Positions 17,233 through 24,123 of a DNA stretch of 64,000 nt are shown here, piece after piece. Below the pieces are notes generated by a model. The model was not told the DNA's origin. It did not search any database and was given only the letters and a program-made list of their open reading frames with translations. Source of the stretch: Gemmobacter lutimaris (GTDB taxonomy: Bacteria > Pseudomonadota > Alphaproteobacteria > Rhodobacterales > Rhodobacteraceae); assembly GCF_003570715.1 (NCBI RefSeq), contig NZ_QXXQ01000002.1, positions 496,001 through 560,000 on the forward strand, written 5' to 3'. The position numbers and the translations under genes are program-made. Numbering within the stretch: the stretch's first letter is position 1; each line of letters opens with the position of its first letter.

Positions 17233-18026
17233 GGCTTCGGCGTGAAGCGCAGGCTGAGGCAGGACATGCCGCCGTCAAGTTTGGCGCATTCGCTGTTACC
17301 GATCTCGCGCACATCATAACCCGCCTGCACCAGCCGGTCGCGCGTGCGCGGAAAGCCTGCGGGCATCAGCACCAGATCGTTGAAGCGGATGGTATTGGCC
17401 GCCGCTTCCTCGCCCTCGGCCACGTCGATCAGCCGGTAGCTCTTGAAGCAGCCCGAGGCGGAAAGTCGGGTGGTCGAGAGGATGGTTTCGGCATCCAGCA
17501 GCGAACAGTCGGTCTTGAAGTGCAGCACACCGGGCGGCGTGTGGACCTCGCGCACCACCTCGCCCCAAGCGGCGGTCAGGCGGGCCAGTTCGGCGATGCC
17601 TGCCGCATTGGTGCGGGCCGACCGACCGACGAGGATTTCCGTTTCGGTCATCAGGATGTCGCCACCTTCGATGAAGCTGTCCGCGCCCTCGATGCGGCGG
17701 ATGTCGCCGTAAAGGGCGGCCAGATGCGGAGCCATCTCGGCCGCCTCGCCCAGACGGGAAGGCGCGCCGGGGCGCATCACCACGGCGCCCGAAGGCAGGC
17801 AAAGCGCGGTATCCTCTACAAATACGCTGTCGGGATAGGCATCCAGCGCCTCCAGTTCGATCACCGTGGCGCCGGTTTCGCGCAGGGTAGCGATGTAATC
17901 GGCGTGATGGGCCTGCATCGTGGCAAGGTCGGGCGTGCCGGTATCCACCGCGCGCAGCCCCGCGATGATCGAGGCGGCAGGTTTGCGGGTGATCGCATGG
18001 GTGAAACGGTAAGACCTGTTGGGCAT
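17229..18026 (-). CDS. ddaH: Dimethylarginine dimethylaminohydrolase-like amidinotransferase-family enzyme
   Basis: 265 residues, the length of bacterial DDAH. The family hydrolyses N-methylated arginines to citrulline and methylamines. Visible motifs: N-terminal FTHAITRKPAASI, substrate loop DAYPDSVFVEDTAL with the Asp/Glu pair, FIEGGDIL, catalytic His in GVLHFKTDCSLLD, and the C-terminal nucleophile region KLDGGMSCLSLRF with Cys near residue 258. Start ATG at 18026 with AAGGA 9 bases upstream; a longer frame to 18071 is not supported. No transport or regulatory gene is adjacent. A general arginine deiminase activity is less likely given the short length. Confidence 0.88.
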   Translation of the reverse strand: MPNRSYRFTHAITRKPAASIIAGLRAVDTGTPDLATMQAHHADYIATLRETGATVIELEALDAYPDSVFVEDTALCLPSGAVVMRPGAPSRLGEAAEMAPHLAALYGDIRRIEGADSFIEGGDILMTETEILVGRSARTNAAGIAELARLTAAWGEVVREVHTPPGVLHFKTDCSLLDAETILSTTRLSASGCFKSYRLIDVAEGEEAAANTIRFNDLVLMPAGFPRTRDRLVQAGYDVREIGNSECAKLDGGMSCLSLRFTPKP

Positions 18027-18173
18027 GGGCGATTTCCTTCGTGCTTTGCCTGTGGTTAGCACGGTCCTCATGTCCCGGCCAGCGCGTCAGGCTTGCACCG
18101 GGACCAAGGGGCGGCTTACGCTGGCCGGGTTGCAGACAAGGGATTGGGCGCCGGTTTCGGCGCGGGGGGCATC

Positions 18174-18863
18174 ATGGAAGCGGAACCGGGCATGAACGTC
18201 CTCGGGCTGGTGGCGCTGGCGCTGATCGTCATTGCCTTCGGCGCGATCTTGCTGCTGACGGCCGGGCGGGGCAGCGTGAAGCTGCGCAAGGGTCTGGCGG
18301 TGCTGGCATCCCGGCGCGGCTGGCAGGCGTCGCTTGTCGAGGAAACTGGCGGTGCGGCGCGCAAGCTGCGGCTGTCCGGTCCCGGCTGGCGGGCGGAAAC
18401 CCGGCGCTACATTCAGGGCGAGACTGGTTCGGCTGTTTTTGCGACCGAGTTCGAGGCACCTGGGGTGCAATGGCCCGGACAGGTGGCCATCGGCCCGGCG
18501 CTGGACGGGGCAGAGGCCGCGCTGGCGGCGCGGATGATGGGCGGGGCAGGCGGTGCTGTCGCCATGGCCCTGCTGACCGGGGGCGAGATCGGGCGTCTGG
18601 TGCCACGCCCTGACGCCAGCGGCTTCGGTGGCACGGTGTTCAGTTCCGACGAAACCGTGCCCCTGCCGGATGCGACCCGACTTCAGCCCCTGCTGGCTGC
18701 ATGGCGGCGCAATCACCCGGCAGAACGGCAGTTCCCCATCGTGATCCTTGGCCCCGGTGGTCTGCGTCTGCGGCTGCGCTGCGATCTTTGGTCGGTCGAG
18801 GAAATGGAACGCTTCGCCGACCTGGGCCTTGCGCTGGCCGAGGCGCTGGAACCGGCGACCTGA
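18174..18863 (+). CDS. Single-span membrane protein of unknown function
   Basis: 229 residues from the ATG at 18174; an ATG at 18192 (MNVLGLVALAL) is an equal alternative. Residues 10-32 are one hydrophobic span (NVLGLVALALIVIAFGAILL), followed by a basic stretch, so the remaining 195 residues probably face the cytoplasm. They read as a soluble alpha/beta domain with a Gly/Ala-rich patch (ARMMGGAGGAVAMALL) and the C-terminal FPIVILGPGGLRLRLRCDLW. I do not recognise the family. It is divergent from ddaH and followed by another small exported protein gene, possibly co-transcribed. Confidence 0.65.
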   Translation: MEAEPGMNVLGLVALALIVIAFGAILLLTAGRGSVKLRKGLAVLASRRGWQASLVEETGGAARKLRLSGPGWRAETRRYIQGETGSAVFATEFEAPGVQWPGQVAIGPALDGAEAALAARMMGGAGGAVAMALLTGGEIGRLVPRPDASGFGGTVFSSDETVPLPDATRLQPLLAAWRRNHPAERQFPIVILGPGGLRLRLRCDLWSVEEMERFADLGLALAEALEPAT

Positions 18864-18917
18864 CGCCAAGGAACGGTCAATGACCTGCGTCCAATGGGGA
18901 AATGGAAGGAGCAAAAG

Positions 18918-19382
18918 ATGCGTATTGCAAGGCTGGCGGCCGTTCTGGGCCTGATGATCCTGCCGCAGGGGGCGATGGCCTTGTCCTGCCTGATCCCCGA
19001 TGCGGTGCGCGCATATGAAACGGCGCGCAAGGCGAAAGAGGAATATGTCGTCCTGCTGGGGCAGTTCGATCAGGCGCCGGTGAAGCAGGGCAAGACCGGG
19101 CCGGTGCTGAGTTTCAGCGGCAAGCAACTGGGGGGCAGCGGGTTTCGCACCGCGTTCAATGGCCAGATCACTCTGGTCCGCCATTGCCTGACGGCCGAAC
19201 CCGCCTGCGATGCCACCTATGTGCCATGGGGCGAGCAACTGATCTTCGTTCAGAAGAAGGGTGACCGGCTGGTGCTGTTCGAATCGCTCTGCGGCGACAT
19301 GCTGGTGGCAAAACCGTCAAAAGATGACCTGCAACGCCTGCTGACTTGCCATCGCGGCGGCGAATGCCTTGAGCTGAACTGA
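18918..19382 (+). CDS. Exported cysteine-rich small protein of unknown function
   Basis: 154 residues. Signal peptide RIARLAAVLGLMILPQGAMA, cleaved after AMA. The mature protein has five cysteines or more (ALSCLIPD, RHCLTAEPACDA, SLCGDMLV, LTCHRGGECLEL), so disulfides in the periplasm are likely. Not a heme or iron-sulfur motif. The ATG at 18918 carries AAGGAG 5 bases upstream. It begins 55 bases after the membrane protein gene. Family not recognised. Confidence 0.7.
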   Translation: MRIARLAAVLGLMILPQGAMALSCLIPDAVRAYETARKAKEEYVVLLGQFDQAPVKQGKTGPVLSFSGKQLGGSGFRTAFNGQITLVRHCLTAEPACDATYVPWGEQLIFVQKKGDRLVLFESLCGDMLVAKPSKDDLQRLLTCHRGGECLELN

Positions 19383-19397
19383 TGCTGAGCTGAGCCG

Positions 19398-19820
19398 TTA
19401 CAGGCCAAGGCGCGGGATTTCGATGGCGGGGCAGCGGTCCTGCACCACCTTCACCCCGGCGGCGCGGGCGGTTTCGGCCGCCTGATCGTTGCGGATACCC
19501 AGTTGCATCCACACGGTTTTCAGCCCCGGCAAATGTGCCAGTGCGTCGGTCACTACGGGGGGCACATCCTCGGCCCGGCGGAAAATGTCCACCATGTCCA
19601 CCGGCATGTCGATTTCCGACAGCGAGGCGCGCACGGTTTCCCCCAGCGCCTGTTCCCCGGCATGGCCCGGATTGACCGGGATCACCCGATAGCCCTGATC
19701 CTTCAGGAAGCGCGCGACGCGGTGGCTGGGCCGGTCCGGTTTCGGCGACCAGCCCACCAATGCGATCACCTTCGTTTCAGTCAGAATCGCGCGGATGTCG
19801 GCATCGGAGGGATCGGTCAT
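19398..19820 (-). CDS. CoA-binding protein (YccU/COG1832 family)
   Basis: 140 residues, one Rossmann CoA-binding domain as in the N-terminal part of succinyl-CoA synthetase alpha. Motifs: VIALVGWSPKPDRPSHRVARF, GYRVIPVNPGHAGEQALGE, VDMVDIFRRAEDVP and LKTVWMQLGIRNDQAAE. Family members bind CoA; their cellular role is not settled. ATG start 19820. It converges with the small exported protein gene (15-base gap) and lies downstream of rlmB on the same strand, separated by a terminator, so it probably has its own promoter. Confidence 0.9.
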   Translation of the reverse strand: MTDPSDADIRAILTETKVIALVGWSPKPDRPSHRVARFLKDQGYRVIPVNPGHAGEQALGETVRASLSEIDMPVDMVDIFRRAEDVPPVVTDALAHLPGLKTVWMQLGIRNDQAAETARAAGVKVVQDRCPAIEIPRLGL

Positions 19821-19834
19821 CGCAGGCCTCAGAC

Positions 19835-19866
19835 AAAAAAGCGTCCGGGACAGAGGGCCCGGACGC
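19835..19866 (-). terminator. Terminator downstream of rlmB
   Basis: On the minus strand a 9-base stem (GCGTCCGGG / CCCGGACGC) with a 7-8 base loop is followed by TTTTTT (plus-strand AAAAAA at 19835-19840). It lies about 115 bases after the rlmB stop. The remaining bases up to 19982 show no gene. Confidence 0.82.
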
Positions 19867-19982
19867 CAGGTGTGGAACGAGGGACAGTAAGGGAAGGGAC
19901 GGGAGTTCCTGACCCGCTCCTTGTGAGAATGATATGGGAGAGTTGCCGAACCATTAAAGGGCCAGTCGCAAAAGCGTGAAAA

Positions 19983-20771
19983 TCAACGGCGGCTGACGGC
20001 ATAAAGCGCAACTGCGGCGGCGTTGGATACGTTCAGCGAACCGAAGCCACCGGGGTAGGGGATGCGCACCAGCCGGTCGCAGGTCTCGCGCGTCTTTTCG
20101 CGCAGGCCCGGCCCTTCGGCGCCCATGACCAGCGCGATGGGGCGGCTGCCTGCCTCGGCCACGGCCTGATCAATGGTCGTTTCGGCCTCGCCATCCAGCC
20201 CCAGCAGCACAAAACCCATATCGCGCAGCTCGACCATCGCATCCGACAGGTTGGTCACGCGCAGATAGGGCTGACGTTCCAGCGCCCCGCTGGCCGTCTT
20301 GGCCAGCGCGCCGGTTTCCGGCGCCGAATGGTGGCGCGGCGCGATGACCGCCCGCGCGCCGAACACTTCGGCCGAGCGCAGCACCGCCCCCACGTTATGC
20401 GGATCGGTCACCCGGTCCAGCAGCACGACCAGCGGCGCCCCTTCGCCCGAAATCGCCACATCCGCCAGATTGCCCCAGTTCAGCGGCTTCACCTCCAGCG
20501 CGGCACCCTGATGGACGGAACCCTCGTCGATCGGCACGCTGAACTTGCGCGGATCTGTGATTTCCGGCTCGATCCCGGCCTCTGCCACCGCATCGGCCAG
20601 CTTGTCATAGGCGTTCTTGGTCAGCACCAGCCGCAGCTTTTCACGCTGTGGGTTCACCAGCGCGTCGCGCACCGCATGCAGGCCGAACAGCCAGACGGTT
20701 TCACTGGCCGCCGCGCGCTTGGCGCGTTCCTTGTCGATCACCCAGGCCGGTTTCTTGGCTCCGCCGCTCAT
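19983..20771 (-). CDS. rlmB: 23S rRNA (guanosine-2'-O)-methyltransferase, SpoU/TrmH type
   Basis: 262 residues. SpoU/TrmH enzymes methylate ribose 2'-OH; RlmB modifies G2251 of 23S rRNA. An N-terminal substrate domain (ETVWLFGLHAVRDALVNPQR) precedes the trefoil-knot SAM domain from about residue 110: LDRVTDPHNVGAVLRSAEVF, ALVMGAEGPGLREKTRE, and RIPYPGGFGSLNVSNAAAVA. These are the three SpoU motifs. The target (G2251) is inferred from the two-domain layout; another 2'-O-methyl site is possible. It is divergent from tRNA-Tyr. Confidence 0.92.
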   Translation of the reverse strand: MSGGAKKPAWVIDKERAKRAAASETVWLFGLHAVRDALVNPQREKLRLVLTKNAYDKLADAVAEAGIEPEITDPRKFSVPIDEGSVHQGAALEVKPLNWGNLADVAISGEGAPLVVLLDRVTDPHNVGAVLRSAEVFGARAVIAPRHHSAPETGALAKTASGALERQPYLRVTNLSDAMVELRDMGFVLLGLDGEAETTIDQAVAEAGSRPIALVMGAEGPGLREKTRETCDRLVRIPYPGGFGSLNVSNAAAVALYAVSRR

Positions 20772-20852
20772 CTTTCCTGTCCCTCGATTTCAGGCGCGCA
20801 GAATGCGCAGGGGCCGTGCGGGGGCGCAAGTGAAAAACCCGCGAATTCGCTC

Positions 20853-20880
20853 TTGACGCCCCCCGCCCCCTTGGATACAT
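20853..20880 (+). promoter_or_regulatory. Likely sigma-70 promoter for tRNA-Tyr
   Basis: TTGACG at 20853-20858 is a perfect -35 core, and GATACAT at 20874-20880 gives a plausible -10 at 15-16 base spacing. The predicted start would fall just before the tRNA at 20892. The spacer is GC-rich, as expected for a stringently controlled stable RNA promoter. Confidence 0.6.
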
Positions 20881-20891
20881 CCGCCGCCAGT

Positions 20892-20975
20892 GGGCGACGT
20901 GCTGCAAGGTGCGGCAGCGGACTGTAACTCCGCCGAGGCGACTCGTGCCTGGTTCGATTCCAGGGTCGCCCACCA
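20892..20975 (+). tRNA. tRNA-Tyr (anticodon GTA)
   Basis: 84 bases, CCA encoded. The acceptor stem is GGGCGAC (20892-20898) with GTCGCCC (20965-20971), then discriminator A and CCA. The anticodon stem-loop GCGGA-CTGTAAC-TCCGC carries GTA. A long variable arm CGAG-GCGA-CTCG marks it as class II, as expected for bacterial tRNA-Tyr. T arm CCTGG-TTCGATT-CCAGG. There is no T-rich terminator directly downstream that I can identify. Confidence 0.95.
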
Positions 20976-21131
20976 TCTTCCTGAAAATTTCAGATCTTTC
21001 AGGCGCCGTTGGCGTAGGTCGCGGTTTCGTGCCGATTGACTTCTCCCCTTCCTGCCCTCTGCCTGCTTAACTGACCCCCACGCGCCCCGCTGCGGGGCGA
21101 TTCCCTTACGGGATAAGGCAGGAGGAACAGG

Positions 21132-21764
21132 ATGACCGCACAACTTTACTGTTTTGGTGAAAGCGGCAATGCCTACAAGGCGGCGCTGACGATGCAGCTT
21201 TCGGGCTATGACTGGCAGCCCGTCTATGTCGATTTCTTTAACGGCGCCTCGCGCACGCCGGAATTTCTGGCGCTGAATGAAATGGGCGAAGCGCCGGTGT
21301 TGGTGGAGGGCGATCTGACCCTCACGCAATCCTGCGTCATCCAGCTGCATGTGGCAGAGCGGACAGGGAAATTTCTGGGCGGCGACCGCAACGAGGTGCT
21401 GCGCTGGCTGTTCTGGGATGCCCAGAAAGGCTCGGGTCAGCAGGGCGGGTTGCGGTTTCTGATGAACTTCGTGCCTGCGGAAAAGCGGCCTGGGACGGCA
21501 ATCGACTGGCTGTCCATGCGGGTGCAGACCGCGCTGGGCACGCTCGACCGGCATCTGGCCGGGCGCGACTGGATGGTGGGCGATGCGCCTTCCATCGCCG
21601 ATTTCGCCTGCTGTGGTTACCTCTACTACCCCGAACCTTTCGGCTTTGACCGCAAGGCGCGACCGAATATCGACCGCTGGCTGGAAAATATCGCCGCTCT
21701 GCCGGGCTGGAAGCATCCCTATGACCTGATGCCTGGCCATCCGTCGGACCGCGCTGCAAAGTGA
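21132..21764 (+). CDS. Glutathione S-transferase family protein
   Basis: 210 residues with the two-domain GST layout. The thioredoxin-fold half (TAQLYCFGESGNAYKAALTM) includes the glutathione-binding MGEAPVLVEGDLTLTQSCVI, with the conserved cis-Pro and the Gln-Ser motif. The helical half contains WMVGDAPSIADFACCGYLYY (the capping Asp of the GST C-domain). The substrate is unknown. ATG with AGGAGG upstream. It stands just ahead of the thiolase-fadJ operon, but an inverted repeat between them (21768-21784) suggests separate control. Confidence 0.9.
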   Translation: MTAQLYCFGESGNAYKAALTMQLSGYDWQPVYVDFFNGASRTPEFLALNEMGEAPVLVEGDLTLTQSCVIQLHVAERTGKFLGGDRNEVLRWLFWDAQKGSGQQGGLRFLMNFVPAEKRPGTAIDWLSMRVQTALGTLDRHLAGRDWMVGDAPSIADFACCGYLYYPEPFGFDRKARPNIDRWLENIAALPGWKHPYDLMPGHPSDRAAK

Positions 21765-21767
21765 CGC

Positions 21768-21784
21768 GACGTGATATGCACGTC
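21768..21784. promoter_or_regulatory. Perfect inverted repeat, possible operator before the thiolase operon
   Basis: GACGTG-ATATG-CACGTC is a perfect 6-base-arm palindrome 4 bases after the GST stop. The core GCGACGTGA recurs at 21794-21802 as a direct repeat (28 bases apart). The pair lies 100-130 bases before the thiolase start, a usual place for a repressor site. The cognate regulator is not in the window. Confidence 0.4.
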
Positions 21785-21901
21785 AATCTTTTCGCGACGT
21801 GACGGCATTTACACATGATGGGGACGGCCCTGCTAGGGTTTCCCTAAAGCAGCGTCGGGGCAAGCCTTTGCCCGGACGCCCGTCAGATACCGGAGGAGAT
21901 C

Positions 21902-23113
21902 ATGACCGAGGCTTTCATCTATGACGCGATCCGCAGCCCGCGTGGCAAGGGGCGCCCGGACGGCGCGCTGCACGAGGTGACATCGGTCGCGCTGTCGGCC
22001 CAGATGCTGAACGCGATCCGCAACCGCAACGGGCTGGAGGGCCATGCCGTTGAGGATGTCATCTGGGGCAATGTCACCCAGGTGGGCGAGCAGGGCGGCT
22101 GCCTTGCGCGATCTGCCGTGCTGGCCTCGGACCTTGACGAGTCGATCCCCGGCCTTGCCATCAACCGCTTTTGCGCCAGCGGAATGGAGGCGGTGAACCT
22201 TGCCGCCAATCAGGTGAAGGGCGGCGCAGGCGCCGCCTATATCGCTGGCGGGGTGGAGATGATGGGCCGTGTCGCCATGGGCAGCGACGGTGCCGCGATT
22301 GCGGTGGACCCTTCGCTTGCGATGAAGACCTATTTCGTGCCGCAGGGCATTTCAGCCGACATCATCGCCACCGAATACGGCTTCACCCGCGATCAGGCTG
22401 ATGCGCTGGCGGTGGAAAGTCAGCGCCGCGCCGCCGCAGCCTGGGCGGACAACCGCTTTGCGCGCTCCATTGTGCCGGTGACCGACCGTAATGGCCTGAC
22501 TATCCTCGACCACGACGAATACATGCGCCCCGGCACCGACATGCAGACGCTTGGCGCGCTGAAAGCCAGCTTCAGGGATATGGGCGAGGTCATGCCGGGC
22601 TTCGACAAGATCGCCCTGATGAAATACCCGCATCTGGAGCGGATCACCCATATCCACCACGCCGGCAATTCGTCGGGCATCGTCGATGGTTCCGCCGCCG
22701 TGCTGATCGGCAATGCCGATTTCGGCAAGGCGCATGGGTTGAAACCCCGCGCCCGCATCCGTGCCACCGCAAAGATCGGCACCGATCCGACGATCATGCT
22801 GACCGGCCCGGTGCCGGTGACCGAGAAGATCCTGAAGGACAGCGGCATGTCCATCTCGGACATCGACCTTTTCGAGGTGAACGAGGCGTTTGCCAGCGTC
22901 GTGCTGCGATTCATGCAGGCCTTCGATGTGGACCCGGCAAAGGTTAATCCGAACGGCGGCTCCATCGCCATGGGGCACCCCTTGGGCGCGACCGGTGCCA
23001 TCATCATCGGCACCCTGCTGGACGAACTGGAACGCACCGGCAAATCAACTGGCCTCGCCACGCTTTGCATTGCCAGCGGCATGGGCGCCGCCACGATCAT
23101 CGAGAGGCTGTGA
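21902..23113 (+). CDS. fadA: Acetyl-CoA C-acyltransferase (thiolase)
   Basis: 403 residues, standard thiolase length. It cleaves 3-ketoacyl-CoA with CoA or, in reverse, condenses acetyl-CoA. The three catalytic regions are intact: nucleophile Cys in INRFCASGMEAVNLAANQ, His in NPNGGSIAMGHPLGATGA, and the second Cys in ATLCIASGMGAATIIERL. Of the two thiolase classes, operon context with a FadJ fusion favours the degradative FadA role. ATG with GGAGGAG upstream. It overlaps the first cupin gene by one base (TGATG). Confidence 0.9.
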   Translation: MTEAFIYDAIRSPRGKGRPDGALHEVTSVALSAQMLNAIRNRNGLEGHAVEDVIWGNVTQVGEQGGCLARSAVLASDLDESIPGLAINRFCASGMEAVNLAANQVKGGAGAAYIAGGVEMMGRVAMGSDGAAIAVDPSLAMKTYFVPQGISADIIATEYGFTRDQADALAVESQRRAAAAWADNRFARSIVPVTDRNGLTILDHDEYMRPGTDMQTLGALKASFRDMGEVMPGFDKIALMKYPHLERITHIHHAGNSSGIVDGSAAVLIGNADFGKAHGLKPRARIRATAKIGTDPTIMLTGPVPVTEKILKDSGMSISDIDLFEVNEAFASVVLRFMQAFDVDPAKVNPNGGSIAMGHPLGATGAIIIGTLLDELERTGKSTGLATLCIASGMGAATIIERL

Positions 23114-23583
23114 TGCCAAAGCTGGACCTGTCGCAGGTGCCCCTGAAAACCGGCTCGATCTACCCCGAACCCTATGCGTCCATGATGCAGGGCCGCTCCA
23201 GCCTGCGGCTGGGGCAGGCGGGCGGGCTGACGCAATTCGGTGTCAATCTGGTGATGCTGGAACCCGGCGCGTTGTCCTCGTTGCGGCACTGGCATCTGAA
23301 CGAGGATGAATTCGTGATGGTGACGGAAGGCGAATGCGTGCTGGTCGAGGATGCGGGCGAAACCCTGATGCGGCCGGGCGATTGCGCGGCCTTCCCGGCG
23401 AATACGCCGGACGGGCACCATTTCATCAACCGCAGCGATGTGGTGGCACGCTTCCTTGTGGTGGGCACCAAGGCCCCGCGCGAGGTTGCCACCTATTCCG
23501 ATGTAGACCTGCGGGTGGAAATGGAAGGCGGTCAGGCGCGCTTCACCTACCGTGACGGCACCGACTGGACGGGGCCGCGCTGA
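23113..23583 (+). CDS. Cupin domain protein 1
   Basis: 156 residues, one beta-barrel cupin. Metal-binding pattern: HWHLNEDEFVMVTEGECVLV (two His and Glu of motif 1) and motif 2 around PDGHHFINRSDVVARFLVVG. It is translationally coupled to the thiolase (TGATG) and to the next cupin (TGATG). The name of its substrate is not visible. The position inside a beta-oxidation operon suggests a metal-dependent accessory role or a small-molecule sensor (inference). Confidence 0.85.
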   Translation: MPKLDLSQVPLKTGSIYPEPYASMMQGRSSLRLGQAGGLTQFGVNLVMLEPGALSSLRHWHLNEDEFVMVTEGECVLVEDAGETLMRPGDCAAFPANTPDGHHFINRSDVVARFLVVGTKAPREVATYSDVDLRVEMEGGQARFTYRDGTDWTGPR

Positions 23584-24035
23584 TGCCAAAGGTCGATCTG
23601 TCCGCCTTCGTGACCGAAGAAGACACCGTTCATCCGGTTCTGGGCGGCGGCATCGGCCCCTATCGCTATCAGCTGCTCTCCGATCCCGGCGGCCTTACGC
23701 AATTCGGCGCCTTCATCGAGGAACTGCCACCCGGCTCAACCTCGGGCCGCCGCCATTGGCACGAGGCCGAGGACGAGATGATCCTGATGCTTGCGGGCGA
23801 GGTGGTGCTGGTCGAGGACCGCGAAACCCTGCTGCGGGCAGGCGACGCCGCCTGCTGGCCAGCGGGGCAGCCCGTCGGCCACCGGCTCGACAACCGATCC
23901 GGCGCGCCCGCGCGTTACCTCGTCATCGGCACCCGCAAGGAAGCCGATGTCATCCACTACACCGACCACGACCTGATCACCCACAAACAGGGCAGCGCCC
24001 GCCGCTATCTGCATCGCGACGGCACGCCCTGGTGA
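23583..24035 (+). CDS. Cupin domain protein 2
   Basis: 150 residues, clearly related to the preceding gene: both begin with MPK-VDLS-like or MPKLDLS and share GGLTQFG and HWH--EDE motifs (here RRHWHEAEDEMILMLAGEVV, with the motif-2 region GHRLDNRSGAPARYLVIGTR). The final HRDGTPW matches YRDGTDW of the neighbour. A local tandem duplication with moderate divergence. The coupling TGATG with cupin 1 implies equal expression, perhaps a heterodimer (inference). A 43-base repeat element follows. Confidence 0.85.
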   Translation: MPKVDLSAFVTEEDTVHPVLGGGIGPYRYQLLSDPGGLTQFGAFIEELPPGSTSGRRHWHEAEDEMILMLAGEVVLVEDRETLLRAGDAACWPAGQPVGHRLDNRSGAPARYLVIGTRKEADVIHYTDHDLITHKQGSARRYLHRDGTPW

Positions 24036-24051
24036 CACCCCTGCCATTTAC

Positions 24052-24094
24052 CTTGGCAAAAATATCCCGCGGGGGTCCGGGGGCGCGAAGCCCC
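24052..24094 (-). repeat. 43-base inverted repeat element, left copy
   Basis: Its reverse complement is identical over 43 bases to 26318-26360. It contains a GC-rich hairpin (CCGGGGGC / GCCCCCGG class with a TTCGC loop; in this copy the stem is one base shorter), then CCCGCGGGATATTTTTGCC. The two copies bracket the FadJ-type gene and no other. This resembles a dispersed short element of Rhodobacteraceae genomes (from general knowledge; not searched). Confidence 0.85.
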
Positions 24095-24123
24095 GGGTCC
24101 TGCGGCCCGAGAGGAGGAACACG

